DNA of 34,363 nucleotides from Thiohalocapsa sp. ML1 (GCF_001469165.1 NZ_JABX01000054.1:1-34363); one strand, 5' to 3'. Positions 12,795-20,683 are shown, counted from the first letter of the stretch. Numbers and translations: made by a program. The notes: generated by a model from the letters alone, not told the origin.

Positions 12795-12830
12795 CTAGGG
12801 GCTAGGGGCTAGGAGCTAGCTCCTAGCACC
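12794..12830. repeat. Inverted period-7 repeat (CTAGGGG type) between glmU and glmS
   Basis: It starts at the last base of the glmU stop codon: GCTAGGG, GCTAGGG, GCTAGGA, then GCTAGCTCCTAGCACC as the returning arm. It uses the same heptamer type as the atpA-atpG spacer 4.9 kb upstream, in a shorter version. It can fold into a hairpin in the glmUS transcript. Confidence 0.7.
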
Positions 12831-12874
12831 TTTACCCCGCCGATCGGCAACACCACTGCGGAGGTTTCCCCCCC

Positions 12875-14707
12875 ATGTGCGGCATCGTCGGCGCCATCGC
12901 CCAGCGGCCCGTGGCGGCCATCCTGCTGGAGGGCCTAAAGCGGCTCGAATACCGCGGTTACGACTCCGCCGGGCTCGCCGTGCTGAGCAGCGAGAACGGC
13001 ATGCGCCGGCTGCGCACCCTCGGCAAGGTGTCGAAACTGGTGGACGCCTGCGCGGTGGAGCCCCTGGACGGAACCCTCGGCATCGCCCACACGCGCTGGG
13101 CGACGCATGGCGAGCCGTCCACCGAGAACGCGCACCCGCACCTGTCCGGCGAGCGCTGTGCCATCGTGCACAACGGCATCATCGAGAACCATGCGCGGCT
13201 GCGCGCCGAGCAGATGGCCGCCGGGCACAAGTTCACGTCCCAGACCGACACCGAGGTCATTGTCCACGCCATCTACGATGAGCTGGCGGCCGGGCATTCG
13301 TTGGTCGAGGCGGTGCGCCGCACCACCGTGCGGCTCGACGGCGCCTATGCCCTCGGCGTCATCGACGCACGCGATCCGACCCGACTCATCGCCGCCCGCC
13401 AGGGCAGCCCGCTGGTCATCGGCATCGGTTTCCAAGAACATTTCATCGCCTCCGACGTGTTCGCACTGCTGCCGGTGACGAACCGCTTCATGTTCCTTGA
13501 AGAAGGCGACCTCGCGGAGCTCAGGCTCGACGGCGTCACCATCTGGAACCGCGACGGCGAGGTCGTGCAGCGCCCGGTAAGGGAATCCTCCGTCGCCGCG
13601 GACTCCGCCGAGCGCGGCGAGTATCGGCACTTCATGCAGAAAGAAATCTTCGAGCAGCCGCGCGCCATCGCCGACACGCTCGAAGGGCGGCTCGGCGCCG
13701 AGCGCGTGCTGCCGGAGGCCTTCGGGCTGGAGGCCGAGGCCGTGCTCGCGAACGCGCAGGCGGTGACCATCGTCGCCTGCGGCACCAGCTATCACGCCGG
13801 GCTGGTGGCGAAGTACTGGGTCGAGGCCCTCGCCAACATGCCCTGCCAGGTCGAGGTCGCGAGCGAGTACCGCTACCGCAAGCACGTGGTGCCGAAGGAT
13901 GCGCTCTTCGTCACCATCTCGCAGTCCGGCGAGACCGCCGACACGCTCGCGGCGCTGCGCATCGCGAAAGACAGCGGCTACGCCAAGACCCTCGCCATCT
14001 GCAACGTGCCGGAGAGCTCGCTGGTGCGCGAGTCCGATCTGGTGCTGCTGACCCACGCGGGTCCGGAGATCGGCGTCGCCTCCACCAAGGCCTTCACCAC
14101 CCAGCTCGTGGCGCTGCTGTTGCTTACCATCAGCCTCGCCCGCACCCGCGGCATGGATACGACCGCGGAGGCCCGGGCGGTGGCGCTGCTGCGCGGGTTG
14201 TCGGCGCAGATCGAAGCGGTGCTCGCCATCGACCCGCAGATCGCGCGCCTCGCCGAGCGCTTCGTCGAGAAGCGCCACTGCCTGTTCTTGGGCCGCGGCG
14301 AGCAGTACCCCATCGCAATGGAAGGGGCGCTCAAGCTCAAGGAGATCTCCTACATCCACGCCGAGGCCTATCCCGCCGGCGAGCTCAAGCACGGGCCGCT
14401 GGCCCTCATCGACGAGGACATGCCCGTCGTCGCCGTCGCACCGAACAACGCGCTGCTCGAGAAGCTCAAGTCCAATCTCGAAGAAGTCCGCGCCCGCGGC
14501 GGCCAGCTCTTCGTCTTCGCGGACACCCAGGTGCCGATGCAGGAAGAGGCCGGCATCACCGTCATTCGCCTGCCCGAGACCGACGATCTCATCGACCCGC
14601 TCGTGTTCACGATCCCGATGCAGCTCCTCGCTTACCACGTCGCAACGCTGAAGGGCACCGACGTCGACCAGCCGCGCAACCTGGCCAAGTCCGTGACCGT
14701 GGAGTAG
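12875..14707 (+). CDS. glmS: Glutamine--fructose-6-phosphate aminotransferase (isomerizing) GlmS
   Basis: GlmS converts fructose-6-phosphate and glutamine to glucosamine-6-phosphate, the first committed step to UDP-GlcNAc. The 610-residue product matches the E. coli enzyme in length. The N-terminal nucleophile Cys2 (MCGIVGA) starts the class II glutaminase domain, with HTRWATHG and HNGIIEN. Two SIS domains follow, with [18 protein letters not shown] and [13 protein letters not shown], and the C-terminus is [17 protein letters not shown]. No glmS ribozyme is expected in this group and none was recognised in the short leader. Confidence 0.98.
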   Translation: MCGIVGAIAQRPVAAILLEGLKRLEYRGYDSAGLAVLSSENGMRRLRTLGKVSKLVDACAVEPLDGTLGIAHTRWATHGEPSTENAHPHLSGERCAIVHNGIIENHARLRAEQMAAGHKFTSQTDTEVIVHAIYDELAAGHSLVEAVRRTTVRLDGAYALGVIDARDPTRLIAARQGSPLVIGIGFQEHFIASDVFALLPVTNRFMFLEEGDLAELRLDGVTIWNRDGEVVQRPVRESSVAADSAERGEYRHFMQKEIFEQPRAIADTLEGRLGAERVLPEAFGLEAEAVLANAQAVTIVACGTSYHAGLVAKYWVEALANMPCQVEVASEYRYRKHVVPKDALFVTISQSGETADTLAALRIAKDSGYAKTLAICNVPESSLVRESDLVLLTHAGPEIGVASTKAFTTQLVALLLLTISLARTRGMDTTAEARAVALLRGLSAQIEAVLAIDPQIARLAERFVEKRHCLFLGRGEQYPIAMEGALKLKEISYIHAEAYPAGELKHGPLALIDEDMPVVAVAPNNALLEKLKSNLEEVRARGGQLFVFADTQVPMQEEAGITVIRLPETDDLIDPLVFTIPMQLLAYHVATLKGTDVDQPRNLAKSVTVE

Positions 14708-14728
14708 CCGCGTCCTCGGTGGTCGATC

Positions 14729-14742
14729 GCCCCGGCCGGGGC
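14729..14742 (+). terminator. GC palindrome after glmS
   Basis: GCCCCGGCCGGGGC is a perfect palindrome 22 bp after the glmS stop codon. It lacks a T-tract, so termination would be weak or Rho-assisted. It also lies just 30 bp before the next start codon. Confidence 0.35.
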
Positions 14743-14771
14743 CTGCAAGGTTGCCAGCGGAGGACGCCCAC

Positions 14772-16022
14772 ATGAGCACGCAGTCATCGGAGCGCGCCGA
14801 CGCCTTCAGCGGGGACCCGGCGAGCCTTTGGGTCCTGATCCCCGCCACCGAGTACCAAGTGCCGGCGGCGCCGGCCGCGAGTGCGGCGCGTGCCCGTTGG
14901 ACCTCGCTGCGGCGTCTGTTCGGCGGCAGCAGTGATGTTGCGGAGCAGCCGGCCCGCGCGCTGGCGGAATTGCACGGGCTGTCCCCGCAACGCCTGGACG
15001 CGCTGGTGGCGCCACTGTGCTGGGAGGCGGGCGCCGCGGCACTCGAAGACGTGCTTGCGGACGGCGACAACGCGGCGCCGGTGAGCTTTCTAGTCGGGCC
15101 GCCCCGCAGCGGACACGCCGAGCTGCTGCGCTGCTGGGCTCGGCAGCAGGGTGCTCCGGTGGTGGACGCACCCGACGCGGCGGCCATCCTCGCGGGCGGC
15201 CGCGATTGGCTCGATGCCCGGCTCCCCGAGCAGGACGACGCCAGGGCGGACGCCCCAACCGGCCAGCCCGGCCCTTGGGTGCTGCCGCGGCTGGAGCACT
15301 GTTGGCTGCGCCACGCCGCGGGGCTCGATCTGGTGCGGGAGCTGCTGGCGCGGGCGCTGGACGGCGCGCTCGGGCGCGGCGTCATCGCTTGCGACAGTTG
15401 GGCCTGGGCCTTCCTGCGGCATGTGGCGCCCCTGCCGAGCCGTCCGCCCTGGACGCTGTGCGCCTTCGACGGCGAGCGACTCGCCGCCCTGCTGCGGGCA
15501 CTGGTGGCGTCCGACGGCAGCGGCCCGGTGCACTTCCGCAACGCGCAGACCGGCAAGCCCGTGCTCACCGTCGCGGCCGATGACGGCGGCAGCAACAGCA
15601 ACGCATTGCAGTCCCTCGCCGCCCGCTGCCGCGGCAACGCCGGGCTGGCACGGCTGGTTTGGCGCGCCCTGCTGCGGGCCGAGCCGGAGCGCGACGCCGG
15701 CCCGCAGGCGAGCGCCGACGCGGGCACGACCATCTGGGTGGCGCCCTGGCCGGCGGCGACGCCGCTCGGGGCCGATGCCGACGCCGACGAGCCGTTGGCC
15801 CTGCTGATCCATGCCCTGCTGCTGCACGACGGCCTGCCCGCCGAGCAGCTCGCGGAGTTACTGCCGCTGCGCCGCTTTCGCGTACAGGCAATGCTGCTGC
15901 GGCTGGCGGAAGCGGGCGCCGTGCGCAAGACGGCGTGCGGGCGCTGGCGCATCAGCGCCGCTGGCTATCCCGAAGCGCGCGAGCTGCTGCGCGCCCAGGG
16001 CCTTTTGCTCGATGACTTCTAG
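14772..16022 (+). CDS. Unrecognised protein with degenerate P-loop and C-terminal winged-helix-like region
   Basis: The product is 416 residues from ATG 14772, which has GGAGGA 8 bp upstream; an upstream in-frame TTG at 14751 is a poorer start. I do not recognise a named family. A beta strand and loop at about 104-116 (VSFLVGPPRSGHAELL) resemble a Walker A in which the usual Lys is His. WVLPRLEHCWLRH at about 168-180 sits where a Walker B or sensor segment would be. The last 90 residues (HALLLHDGLPAEQLAELLPLRRFRVQAMLLRLAEAGAVRK) look like a winged helix. There is no signal peptide or membrane segment. The layout suggests a cytoplasmic AAA+/STAND-derived protein that may no longer hydrolyse ATP. 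Heptamer repeats and a dispersed repeat lie between it and the MscS gene 3'. Confidence 0.6.
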   Translation: MSTQSSERADAFSGDPASLWVLIPATEYQVPAAPAASAARARWTSLRRLFGGSSDVAEQPARALAELHGLSPQRLDALVAPLCWEAGAAALEDVLADGDNAAPVSFLVGPPRSGHAELLRCWARQQGAPVVDAPDAAAILAGGRDWLDARLPEQDDARADAPTGQPGPWVLPRLEHCWLRHAAGLDLVRELLARALDGALGRGVIACDSWAWAFLRHVAPLPSRPPWTLCAFDGERLAALLRALVASDGSGPVHFRNAQTGKPVLTVAADDGGSNSNALQSLAARCRGNAGLARLVWRALLRAEPERDAGPQASADAGTTIWVAPWPAATPLGADADADEPLALLIHALLLHDGLPAEQLAELLPLRRFRVQAMLLRLAEAGAVRKTACGRWRISAAGYPEARELLRAQGLLLDDF

Positions 16023-16092
16023 CGAGGCGAAGCCTCAGACCGACCAGGACGCGGCGCCTTGTCTTGCGCAGCCCGCTCGTCGGCGCATTGAA

Positions 16093-16146
16093 CCAAGGGC
16101 CAAGGGCCGAGGCGGACTCCCTTGGCCCTCGGCCCTCGGCCCTTTT
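16093..16146. repeat. Inverted period-7 repeat hairpin (GGGCCAA/GGGCCGA type)
   Basis: The left arm is CCAAGGG, CCAAGGG, CCGAGG. The right arm is CCCTTGG, CCCTCGG, CCCTCGG, CCCTTTT. The arms are almost fully complementary with a loop of about 10 bases, and the T-run at the end gives it the look of a bidirectional terminator after the gene ending at 16022. Confidence 0.7.
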
Positions 16147-16173
16147 GCCTGCAAGCGCCGTGTCGTCGTGAAA

Positions 16174-16220
16174 CTTGACTCATCTGCCAACATTCGGCGC
16201 CGTCAAGCAATGCAATCTAG
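16174..16220. repeat. Dispersed repeat, copy 1
   Basis: It reads CTTGACTCATCTGC, then AACATTCGGCGCCGTCAAGCA, then ATGCAATCTAG. A near-identical copy lies at 20532-20573, and an inverted shorter copy at 17449-17473. Copy 1 carries an extra TGCAA relative to copy 3. All three lie between genes. Confidence 0.7.
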
Positions 16221-16229
16221 TGGGGTTGG

Positions 16230-17057
16230 ATGATGGAGCGAACGCTGACGGACCTATTGAGCACGGACGTTTTCAGAACACTCGGCACCGGGGGCTTGTG
16301 GGAGCTTGGGCTCATTCTGGCCGCGGCGACCCTGCTCATCGTGCTCTTGCAGAAGAGCCTGCCCTGGCTGGCCAATCGGCTGCGCGGCCGGCGCCGCCAC
16401 CTGCTGCTGGCCATGGTGCCGCTGCTGCGGCTTGTCATCATCATCGGCGCCTTCCTGCTCATGGTGCCGCGGGTTATCGAGCCGTCGCTGCAGAACATGG
16501 TCGCGGTGCTCGGCTCGCTCGGCCTTGCGCTCGGCTTTGCGCTGAAGGACTACGCGAGCAGCCTGGTGGCGGGCATCGTCGCGGTCGGCGAGGCGCCCTA
16601 CCGCAACGGCGACTGGGTGGAGATCGACGGCATCTATGGCGAGGTGCGGCACGTCGGCGTGCGTGCGCTGCAGCTCGTTACCCCGGACGACAATCTGGTC
16701 ACCATCCCGCACCAACTCCTGTGGACGCAGCCCATCAGCAATGCCAACAACGGCAATCCGCGGCTCCAGTGCATCGCAGACTTCCATGTCGCGCCGATTC
16801 ACGATGGGGCGCGGGTGCGCGCGGTGCTGGAGGACGTCGCCCTGACCAGCGCCTATATCGCCCTCAATGAGCCCATCGTCGTGATCGTGCAGGAACAGCC
16901 CTGGGGCACCCGCTACCGGGTGCGCGCCTATCCCATCGACGCCCGCCAGCAGTTCCGCTTCGCAAGCGACTTGAGCGTGCGCGGCAAGGCGCAGTTGCTG
17001 CGTCTGGGTATCGCACTGGCCAGCGTGCCGGCGCTGGCCGAGACAGCCGCAGGCTGA
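16230..17057 (+). CDS. Small-conductance mechanosensitive channel (MscS family)
   Basis: This is a stretch-activated inner-membrane channel that releases osmolytes on hypo-osmotic shock. The 275-residue product matches E. coli MscS in size. It has three membrane segments: about 22-45, 66-90 and a glycine/alanine-rich pore helix at about 90-115 (LGSLGLALGFALKDYASSLVAG). The MscS beta-domain follows, with YRNGDWVEIDGIYGEV and NLVTIPH, then an alpha/beta C-terminal cage. ATGATG gives two possible starts, 16230 or 16233. It is preceded by the unrecognised P-loop-like gene on the same strand. Confidence 0.92.
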   Translation: MMERTLTDLLSTDVFRTLGTGGLWELGLILAAATLLIVLLQKSLPWLANRLRGRRRHLLLAMVPLLRLVIIIGAFLLMVPRVIEPSLQNMVAVLGSLGLALGFALKDYASSLVAGIVAVGEAPYRNGDWVEIDGIYGEVRHVGVRALQLVTPDDNLVTIPHQLLWTQPISNANNGNPRLQCIADFHVAPIHDGARVRAVLEDVALTSAYIALNEPIVVIVQEQPWGTRYRVRAYPIDARQQFRFASDLSVRGKAQLLRLGIALASVPALAETAAG

Positions 17058-17104
17058 GCCCTGTTGCCGCCGGCAAACGGGCGCCCCACCCGGGACACTC
17101 TCGT

Positions 17105-17254
17105 TTACGGGTGAAACACCGCCGTGCCGCCCCGCCTCAGGGTTGCGAGCGCGACGATGGGGTCCACCGCCGCACGCTCGCCGGGGCTCAGTTCCGTGAG
17201 CACCACCACGTCCGCGCCGAGCTGCTGGCCGACGCGGATCTGCCGAAAATGCAC
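17105..17254 (-). pseudogene. Remnant of an RND/HlyD-type efflux adaptor, C-terminal end only
   Basis: On the minus strand the frame ending at TAA 17105 encodes IRVGQQLGADVVVLTELSPG followed by ERAAVDPIVALATLRRGG. This is the typical C-terminal barrel of periplasmic membrane-fusion proteins of RND efflux pumps (V.VG...G..VEVL.GL.PGE.VV). The reading frame upstream dissolves into repeats (17341-17380 and 17449-17473). Only about 49 residues remain of a protein normally 350-400 long, and no pump gene is adjacent, so this is a decayed fragment. Confidence 0.6.
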
Positions 17255-17340
17255 CCGAGCGCACCAGCGCAGGACGCAGGGCGGCAGAGCCGCGAAGCGA
17301 CCTGCCCAGGCAGAGCCGTGGCGCTGCTTGATGGGCAATC

Positions 17341-17380
17341 GGGCCGAGGGCCGAGGTAGCGCCTTGGCCCCCGGCCCTTT
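17341..17380. repeat. Inverted period-7 repeat (GGGCCGA type)
   Basis: GGGCCGAGGGCCGAGG, then a short loop, then CCTTGGCCCCCGGCCCTTT. The heptamer is the same as at 16093-16146 and 21938-21995. It sits upstream of the efflux-adaptor remnant and probably marks the breakpoint of the deletion. Confidence 0.6.
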
Positions 17381-17448
17381 GGTGCACTTGCGGCAACGAG
17401 CGGGGCTGCGCAAGACGACGCTCCGTGCCCTGGGGGGGCTATGCCTCG

Positions 17449-17473
17449 CTAGATTGCTTGACGGCACCGAATG
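17449..17473. repeat. Dispersed repeat, copy 2 (inverted, partial)
   Basis: CTAGATTGCTTGACGGCACC followed by GAATG is the reverse complement of the 3' half of the repeats at 16174 and 20532. It is followed by GCAGGGTCCGCTCCGCG, resembling the GTCCGCTCTGCGG segments that precede copy 3. The rest of 17474-17641 shows no gene. Confidence 0.6.
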
Positions 17474-17641
17474 CCGCAGCGCCGCAGGGTCCGCTCCGCG
17501 AACCGTCCGTGCTAGTAAGAAGTTGTGATCGAGACCACCTCGCGCAGGCAGCCCCTACTGCATCAGCGCGTTGTGCCGGGTCGTGATGGAACGGGGCAGC
17601 GTGGGTCGCGCAGGGATATCACCCATTCCTGAGCCGTGGTA

Positions 17642-18280
17642 TCACCCGCGATTGGCCGCACGGCGCATGCCGACCACCAGGAGCCCGAGCGCAAGCAGCG
17701 CCGCGGTGGCAGGCGCAGGCGCAGGTGCGGCGCTGGTCTTGCTCGCGCTGCCGACGTAGAGGTCGTCCAGCGTGGGGTACACACTGCCGGGCGCGGTCAC
17801 GGTGACATCTGTAATGGCGAGGCTGCTGGTCAGCCCGAAAAAGTCACCTTTGGCCACGGTGGTGCTCCAAGCTGTGCCCCCGATGAGATCAAAGGACAGG
17901 CCGACGTTACCAGCGACGCTATTGCCGCTCGCATCGGTTGGAAAAAACCAGCCGCCAAATGCAGTCACCACGCCCTGGTCCATTGTGACGTTCAAGTCGT
18001 CCGAGTAGGTGTTTGTAGACAGTGCGACGTCGCCACCCGGAGCGACGACGAAGAGCCCTTTAACCGCACTTACCCTGTAGCTGAACCCGTTGCTTGGACC
18101 GAGCGTCAGCTCTGTGGGGTCTGGGTTCGTCGTCAGCCCGTCGAAGCTCTCCAGATAGAAGGGGTCGATGGCGTCAAGGAAACTCGCCTCGTCGCTGTAG
18201 GTCATAACCCCGGCTTGGGTACTCGGAAAAGTCGCGACGAGCATCGCGATGATGGGTAGGACACGCAGGTGGTTTGGCAT
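17642..18280 (-). CDS. Secreted PEP-CTERM-like protein
   Basis: The 212-residue product has an N-terminal signal peptide (MPNHLRVLPIIAMLVATFPS with cleavage near TQA-GVM). A beta-rich extracellular domain of about 150 residues follows, containing VGLSFDLIGG and SLAITDVTV. The C-terminal tripartite tag is APAPAPATAALLALGLLVVG followed by MRR: a Pro-containing motif, a membrane helix and a basic end. That is the architecture of exosortase/archaeosortase substrates, although the usual PEP is replaced by PAP, as in the VPxPA-type subfamily. Such proteins are exported with exopolysaccharide and sorted at the envelope. No exosortase gene is in the window. It is encoded divergently from idi, with 710 bp between them. 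Confidence 0.8.
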   Translation of the reverse strand: MPNHLRVLPIIAMLVATFPSTQAGVMTYSDEASFLDAIDPFYLESFDGLTTNPDPTELTLGPSNGFSYRVSAVKGLFVVAPGGDVALSTNTYSDDLNVTMDQGVVTAFGGWFFPTDASGNSVAGNVGLSFDLIGGTAWSTTVAKGDFFGLTSSLAITDVTVTAPGSVYPTLDDLYVGSASKTSAAPAPAPATAALLALGLLVVGMRRAANRG

Positions 18281-18533
18281 GGTCAGGATCTTCGCTAAGC
18301 GGAGCTGATTGCGGGCGCCGGCTGTGATGCGGCGAGCCGCCGCAGATTTTCACCGCCCTTGCGCCAGCGAAATTCCGAACGAATCGTCAAATCCGGAGAT
18401 CAGTGGGGGCGTCTCTGCCGGCCCCATGCGGGCACCGAGCAGCACAAGACCCAAGCCAGGAGCAGCGGCGCCGGTAACAGCCCGGCGCGCCGACAACAGG
18501 AGACGTGGACGCTCGGTGCGTTGGAGCATCGGT

Positions 18534-18552
18534 GTGTCAGTTTTTTTTACAC
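18534..18552. promoter_or_regulatory. T-tract motif 1 (possible activator site)
   Basis: GTGTCAG-T8-ACAC has short inverted ends (GTGT/ACAC) around eight T residues, conspicuous in 67% GC DNA. It lies about 255 bp upstream of the PEP-CTERM-like start. A second related site is at 18848-18866. A role as an upstream activator site for exosortase-linked genes is an inference. Confidence 0.35.
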
Positions 18553-18847
18553 TCCCAACTCGACTGTTTGAGGACCTGCCGGCAGGCGCTCCGCGCGCGC
18601 CCGGGGAGCCGGACAGTAATAGTCAGCAAATCAATCATCTGTCCGCGTGTCGATCGACCGTTGGGCGGCATCGATGACGTTGGCGCGCAGTTTGCGTTGT
18701 TGCCTGGCGGGGCCGCTGGATTGCGGAAAGATGTCAAATGGGCGGCAGCGCCCCGAGTGCCCGGCAGCCCGGAGACCCCGGCACAGCAACACGCTGCGTG
18801 GCGCGGCGCTTCCCTTGCGCATCGTCAAGTCAAGCTGACGCGAAGTA

Positions 18848-18866
18848 TGTCAATCTTTTTTGTCAG
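18848..18866. promoter_or_regulatory. T-tract motif 2 (possible activator site)
   Basis: TGTCAATCTTTTTTGTCAG shares TGTCA-n-TTTTTT with motif 1. It lies 125 bp upstream of the idi start and 570 bp from the PEP-CTERM-like gene. Confidence 0.35.
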
Positions 18867-18990
18867 GCACAGCGGTCCGTGGGACCGCCGACATCCATCG
18901 CCGGCAGCGGCCGGCCGGGCGTCGGCGCGGACGGACCGACGCCTCAAGCCGGCACACCGCTGAACGGTCCTCCCGGCAGGAGAACACACG

Positions 18991-19584
18991 TTGAATAACC
19001 ACAAGACGGTTTCCTTCGACAACGAACCGCTCATCCTCGTGGACGCCGACGACAACGTCACCGGCTACGAGACCAAGGTCAACGCGCACTTAGGCGATGG
19101 GCTGCTGCACCGCGCCTTCTCGATCTTTCTGTTTACGGAAGACGACCAGGTGCTGCTGCAGCAGCGCAGCGGCAAGAAGCCGCTGTGGCCGCTGTACTGG
19201 TCCAACAGTTGCTGCAGTCACCCGCGTAAGGGCGAGACCTACGAGCAGGCCGTGCATCGGCGCCTGCGCGAGGAGTTGACCATCGACGCGGACCTTGAGT
19301 ATCTGTATCGGTTCGAGTATCACGCCGTCTTCGGCGATGCGGGCTCCGAGCACGAGCTCTGCTCGGTGTTCGTCGGCAAGGTGCCGGCGCCCGTGCGCAT
19401 CGACGTGAACCCGAGCGAGATCGCCGCCTGGCGCTGGATGCCGAGCGCCGCGGTTGACCGGCTCATCGCCGACGAGCCGGACGCGGTGACGCCCTGGTTC
19501 GTCATGGAATGGCAGCGGCTGCGCACCGAGTTCCGCGAGACCATCGCCGGGCTGCGCCCCCGTGGCATGATCTCCGCCGCCTGA
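18991..19584 (+). CDS. idi: Isopentenyl-diphosphate delta-isomerase, type I
   Basis: Idi interconverts isopentenyl and dimethylallyl diphosphate, feeding carotenoid, quinone-tail and bacteriochlorophyll-phytyl synthesis. The 197-residue Nudix-fold product has the catalytic cysteine C75 in NSCCSHP, the Nudix-like box G81-E82 to REEL, metal ligands H40 and H77, and catalytic glutamates E120/E122 in GSEHELCSVF. The start is TTG at 18991, supported by GGCAGGAG 9 bp upstream and by the absence of a nearby ATG in frame. Type I Idi is common in purple bacteria. It stands alone here, and ubiT, another isoprenoid-quinone gene, follows. Confidence 0.95.
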   Translation: MNNHKTVSFDNEPLILVDADDNVTGYETKVNAHLGDGLLHRAFSIFLFTEDDQVLLQQRSGKKPLWPLYWSNSCCSHPRKGETYEQAVHRRLREELTIDADLEYLYRFEYHAVFGDAGSEHELCSVFVGKVPAPVRIDVNPSEIAAWRWMPSAAVDRLIADEPDAVTPWFVMEWQRLRTEFRETIAGLRPRGMISAA

Positions 19585-19670
19585 GCGCCCGCCGCCCCAC
19601 CCACGCGCATGCCTCGGCGCCGCGGCGCTCCGCCGCCGCGGCCCGAGTGCCTGTGCTGGAAATTGATGCC

Positions 19671-19814
19671 GACAACGCTTTTCGCCGACAACGCTTCTCG
19701 CCGACAACGCTTCTCGCCGACGACGCTTCTCGCCGACGACGCTTCTCGCCGACAACGCTTCTCGCCGACAACGCTTCTCGCCGACAACACTTTTCGCCGA
19801 CAACACGTTCCAAG
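19671..19814. repeat. 16-bp tandem repeat array upstream of ubiT
   Basis: There are eight full units of GACAACGCTTCTCGCC (starts at 19671, 19687, 19703, 19719, 19735, 19751, 19767 and 19783) and a partial ninth. Variants are GACGAC in units 4-5 and ACACTTTT in unit 8. The array ends 6 bp before the ubiT ATG, so it fills its leader. Because 16 is not a multiple of 3, all frames are read through in turn, arguing against a coding role. Confidence 0.9.
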
Positions 19815-19819
19815 GCGCC

Positions 19820-20314
19820 ATGCCCGCACCTACCGACACCCTCCATTCCCCGCGGCTGCCGTCGCTCCTGACGCTGCCGCTCGGCCTCATCCCGGCGCGG
19901 CTGAACAGCGCCGTGCTGGCGCAGATCCTAAACCGCATGCTCAAGCCCGAGCTCGCCGACGGCGAGCTGGACTTTCTGGACCACAAGGTGCTGCGCATCA
20001 GCGTCGACGACGCCAGGCTCAGCTACCGCCTCACGTTGCGCCAGGGCCGCCTGGAGGCGGCCCGGCCGGGCACTGCGGACGACGTCAGCATCGAGGGCAA
20101 CACCTTTGAGTTCCTGCTGCTGGCCACCCGCCGCGAAGACCCCGACACGCTCTTCTTCAACCGCCGCCTGCGCCTCGGCGGCAGCACCGAGCTGGGGCTC
20201 TACACCAAGAACCTGCTCGACAGCATCGAGCTGGAATCCCGCGCCGGCCCGCTGCTCGGCGTGATGAATCGCGCGACAGAACTGCTGAGCCGCTTCGGCG
20301 TGCAGCGGGGTTGA
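19820..20314 (+). CDS. ubiT: SCP2-domain protein UbiT, O2-independent ubiquinone synthesis
   Basis: UbiT is an SCP2/sterol-carrier-like accessory factor that binds isoprenoid-quinone intermediates and supports the anaerobic hydroxylation pathway with UbiU and UbiV. The 164-residue product has the family N-terminus (SLLTLPLGLIPARLNSAVLA), an SCP2 core (ARLSYRLTLRQGRLEAARPG, DVSIEGNTFEFLLLATRRED) and DTLFFNRRLRLGGSTELGLY. It is close to the E. coli YhbT length (174). ubiU and ubiV lie 2 kb downstream on the other strand, so the three genes are clustered but not co-transcribed. A 16-bp tandem array fills the leader. Confidence 0.9.
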   Translation: MPAPTDTLHSPRLPSLLTLPLGLIPARLNSAVLAQILNRMLKPELADGELDFLDHKVLRISVDDARLSYRLTLRQGRLEAARPGTADDVSIEGNTFEFLLLATRREDPDTLFFNRRLRLGGSTELGLYTKNLLDSIELESRAGPLLGVMNRATELLSRFGVQRG

Positions 20315-20589
20315 GTGAAGATTCAAGAACAACCGGTCCACTCGTCGTCCGGGTGTACGGCGAGCTTCGCATCGGATGCCGCCTGCACCTCAAGCGGGCT
20401 GTAAGTGCAGACGGTCCGCAGAGCGACCCTGCAGCCGCCGCCCTCCGTACATACAAGGGTCCGCTCTGCGGACCATCCGCTGGGGTTGCCGCAGCTCCGT
20501 AGCGTCCGCTCTGCGCTCGCCCCGTTCCAAGCTTGACTCATCTGCAAACATTCGGCGCCGTCAAGCAATCTAGTGCAGCAGCGCGGAAG
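20315..20589. other. Repeat-rich spacer after ubiT
   Basis: An inverted repeat pairs GGTCCGCAGAGCG (about 20411-20425) with CGCTCTGCGGACC (about 20461-20475). Further GTCCGCTCTGCG sequence at about 20508 leads into the dispersed repeat copy 3 at 20532-20573. No gene is recognisable. Confidence 0.5.
20532..20573. repeat. Dispersed repeat, copy 3
   Basis: CTTGACTCATCTGCAAACAT, then TCGGCGCCGTCAAGCAATCTAG. It matches copy 1 (16174-16220) except for one substitution and the absence of a 5-bp insertion. The core CATTCGGCGCCGTCAAG is also found inverted at 17449-17473. Confidence 0.7.
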
Positions 20590-20683
20590 TCCCGAGACCG
20601 TTCCCGGGTACGCCGACTTTAGTCGGCCCCTGGGGACGGCGGACTTCAGTCCGCCAAAGGCACGAAATCGAATGGTCTCGGGA
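20590..20683. repeat. 94-bp palindromic element with two internal hairpins
   Basis: The terminal inverted repeats are TCCCGAGACC (20590-20599) and GGTCTCGGGA (20674-20683). Inside are two perfect small hairpins, GCCGACTTTAGTCGGC and GGCGGACTTCAGTCCGCC. This is the structure of a small non-coding palindromic mobile element. Only one copy was seen in this window. Confidence 0.65.

Larger units (their letters stand above)
18281..18990. other. 710-bp intergenic region with two T-tract motifs
   Basis: This is the divergent spacer between the PEP-CTERM-like gene (-) and idi (+). It contains GTGTCAGTTTTTTTTACAC at 18534-18552 and TGTCAATCTTTTTTGTCAG at 18848-18866, described separately. A 59-codon minus-strand frame (18350-18529, starting MLQRTERPRL, with a hydrophobic Ala/Leu/Gly stretch at 18-35) begins just beside the first motif. 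It could be a tiny secreted or membrane peptide or a chance frame. A GG-N10-GC pair at 18805-18818 is sigma54-like but weak. Nothing else is recognisable. Confidence 0.5.

Noticed and set aside
12935-15952. A 1005-codon open frame on the minus strand opposite glmS and its neighbour
   Set aside because: It is antisense to two well-supported genes, has no family resemblance, and is the expected shadow of GC-rich codon usage. The same holds for 837-2933 (minus) and 31660-33615 (plus).
16160-17115. Possible parS half-sites (GTGAAAC near 16168 and 17111)
   Set aside because: Only half of the palindrome TGTTTCACGTGAAACA is present at each place, and full sites were not found anywhere in the window.
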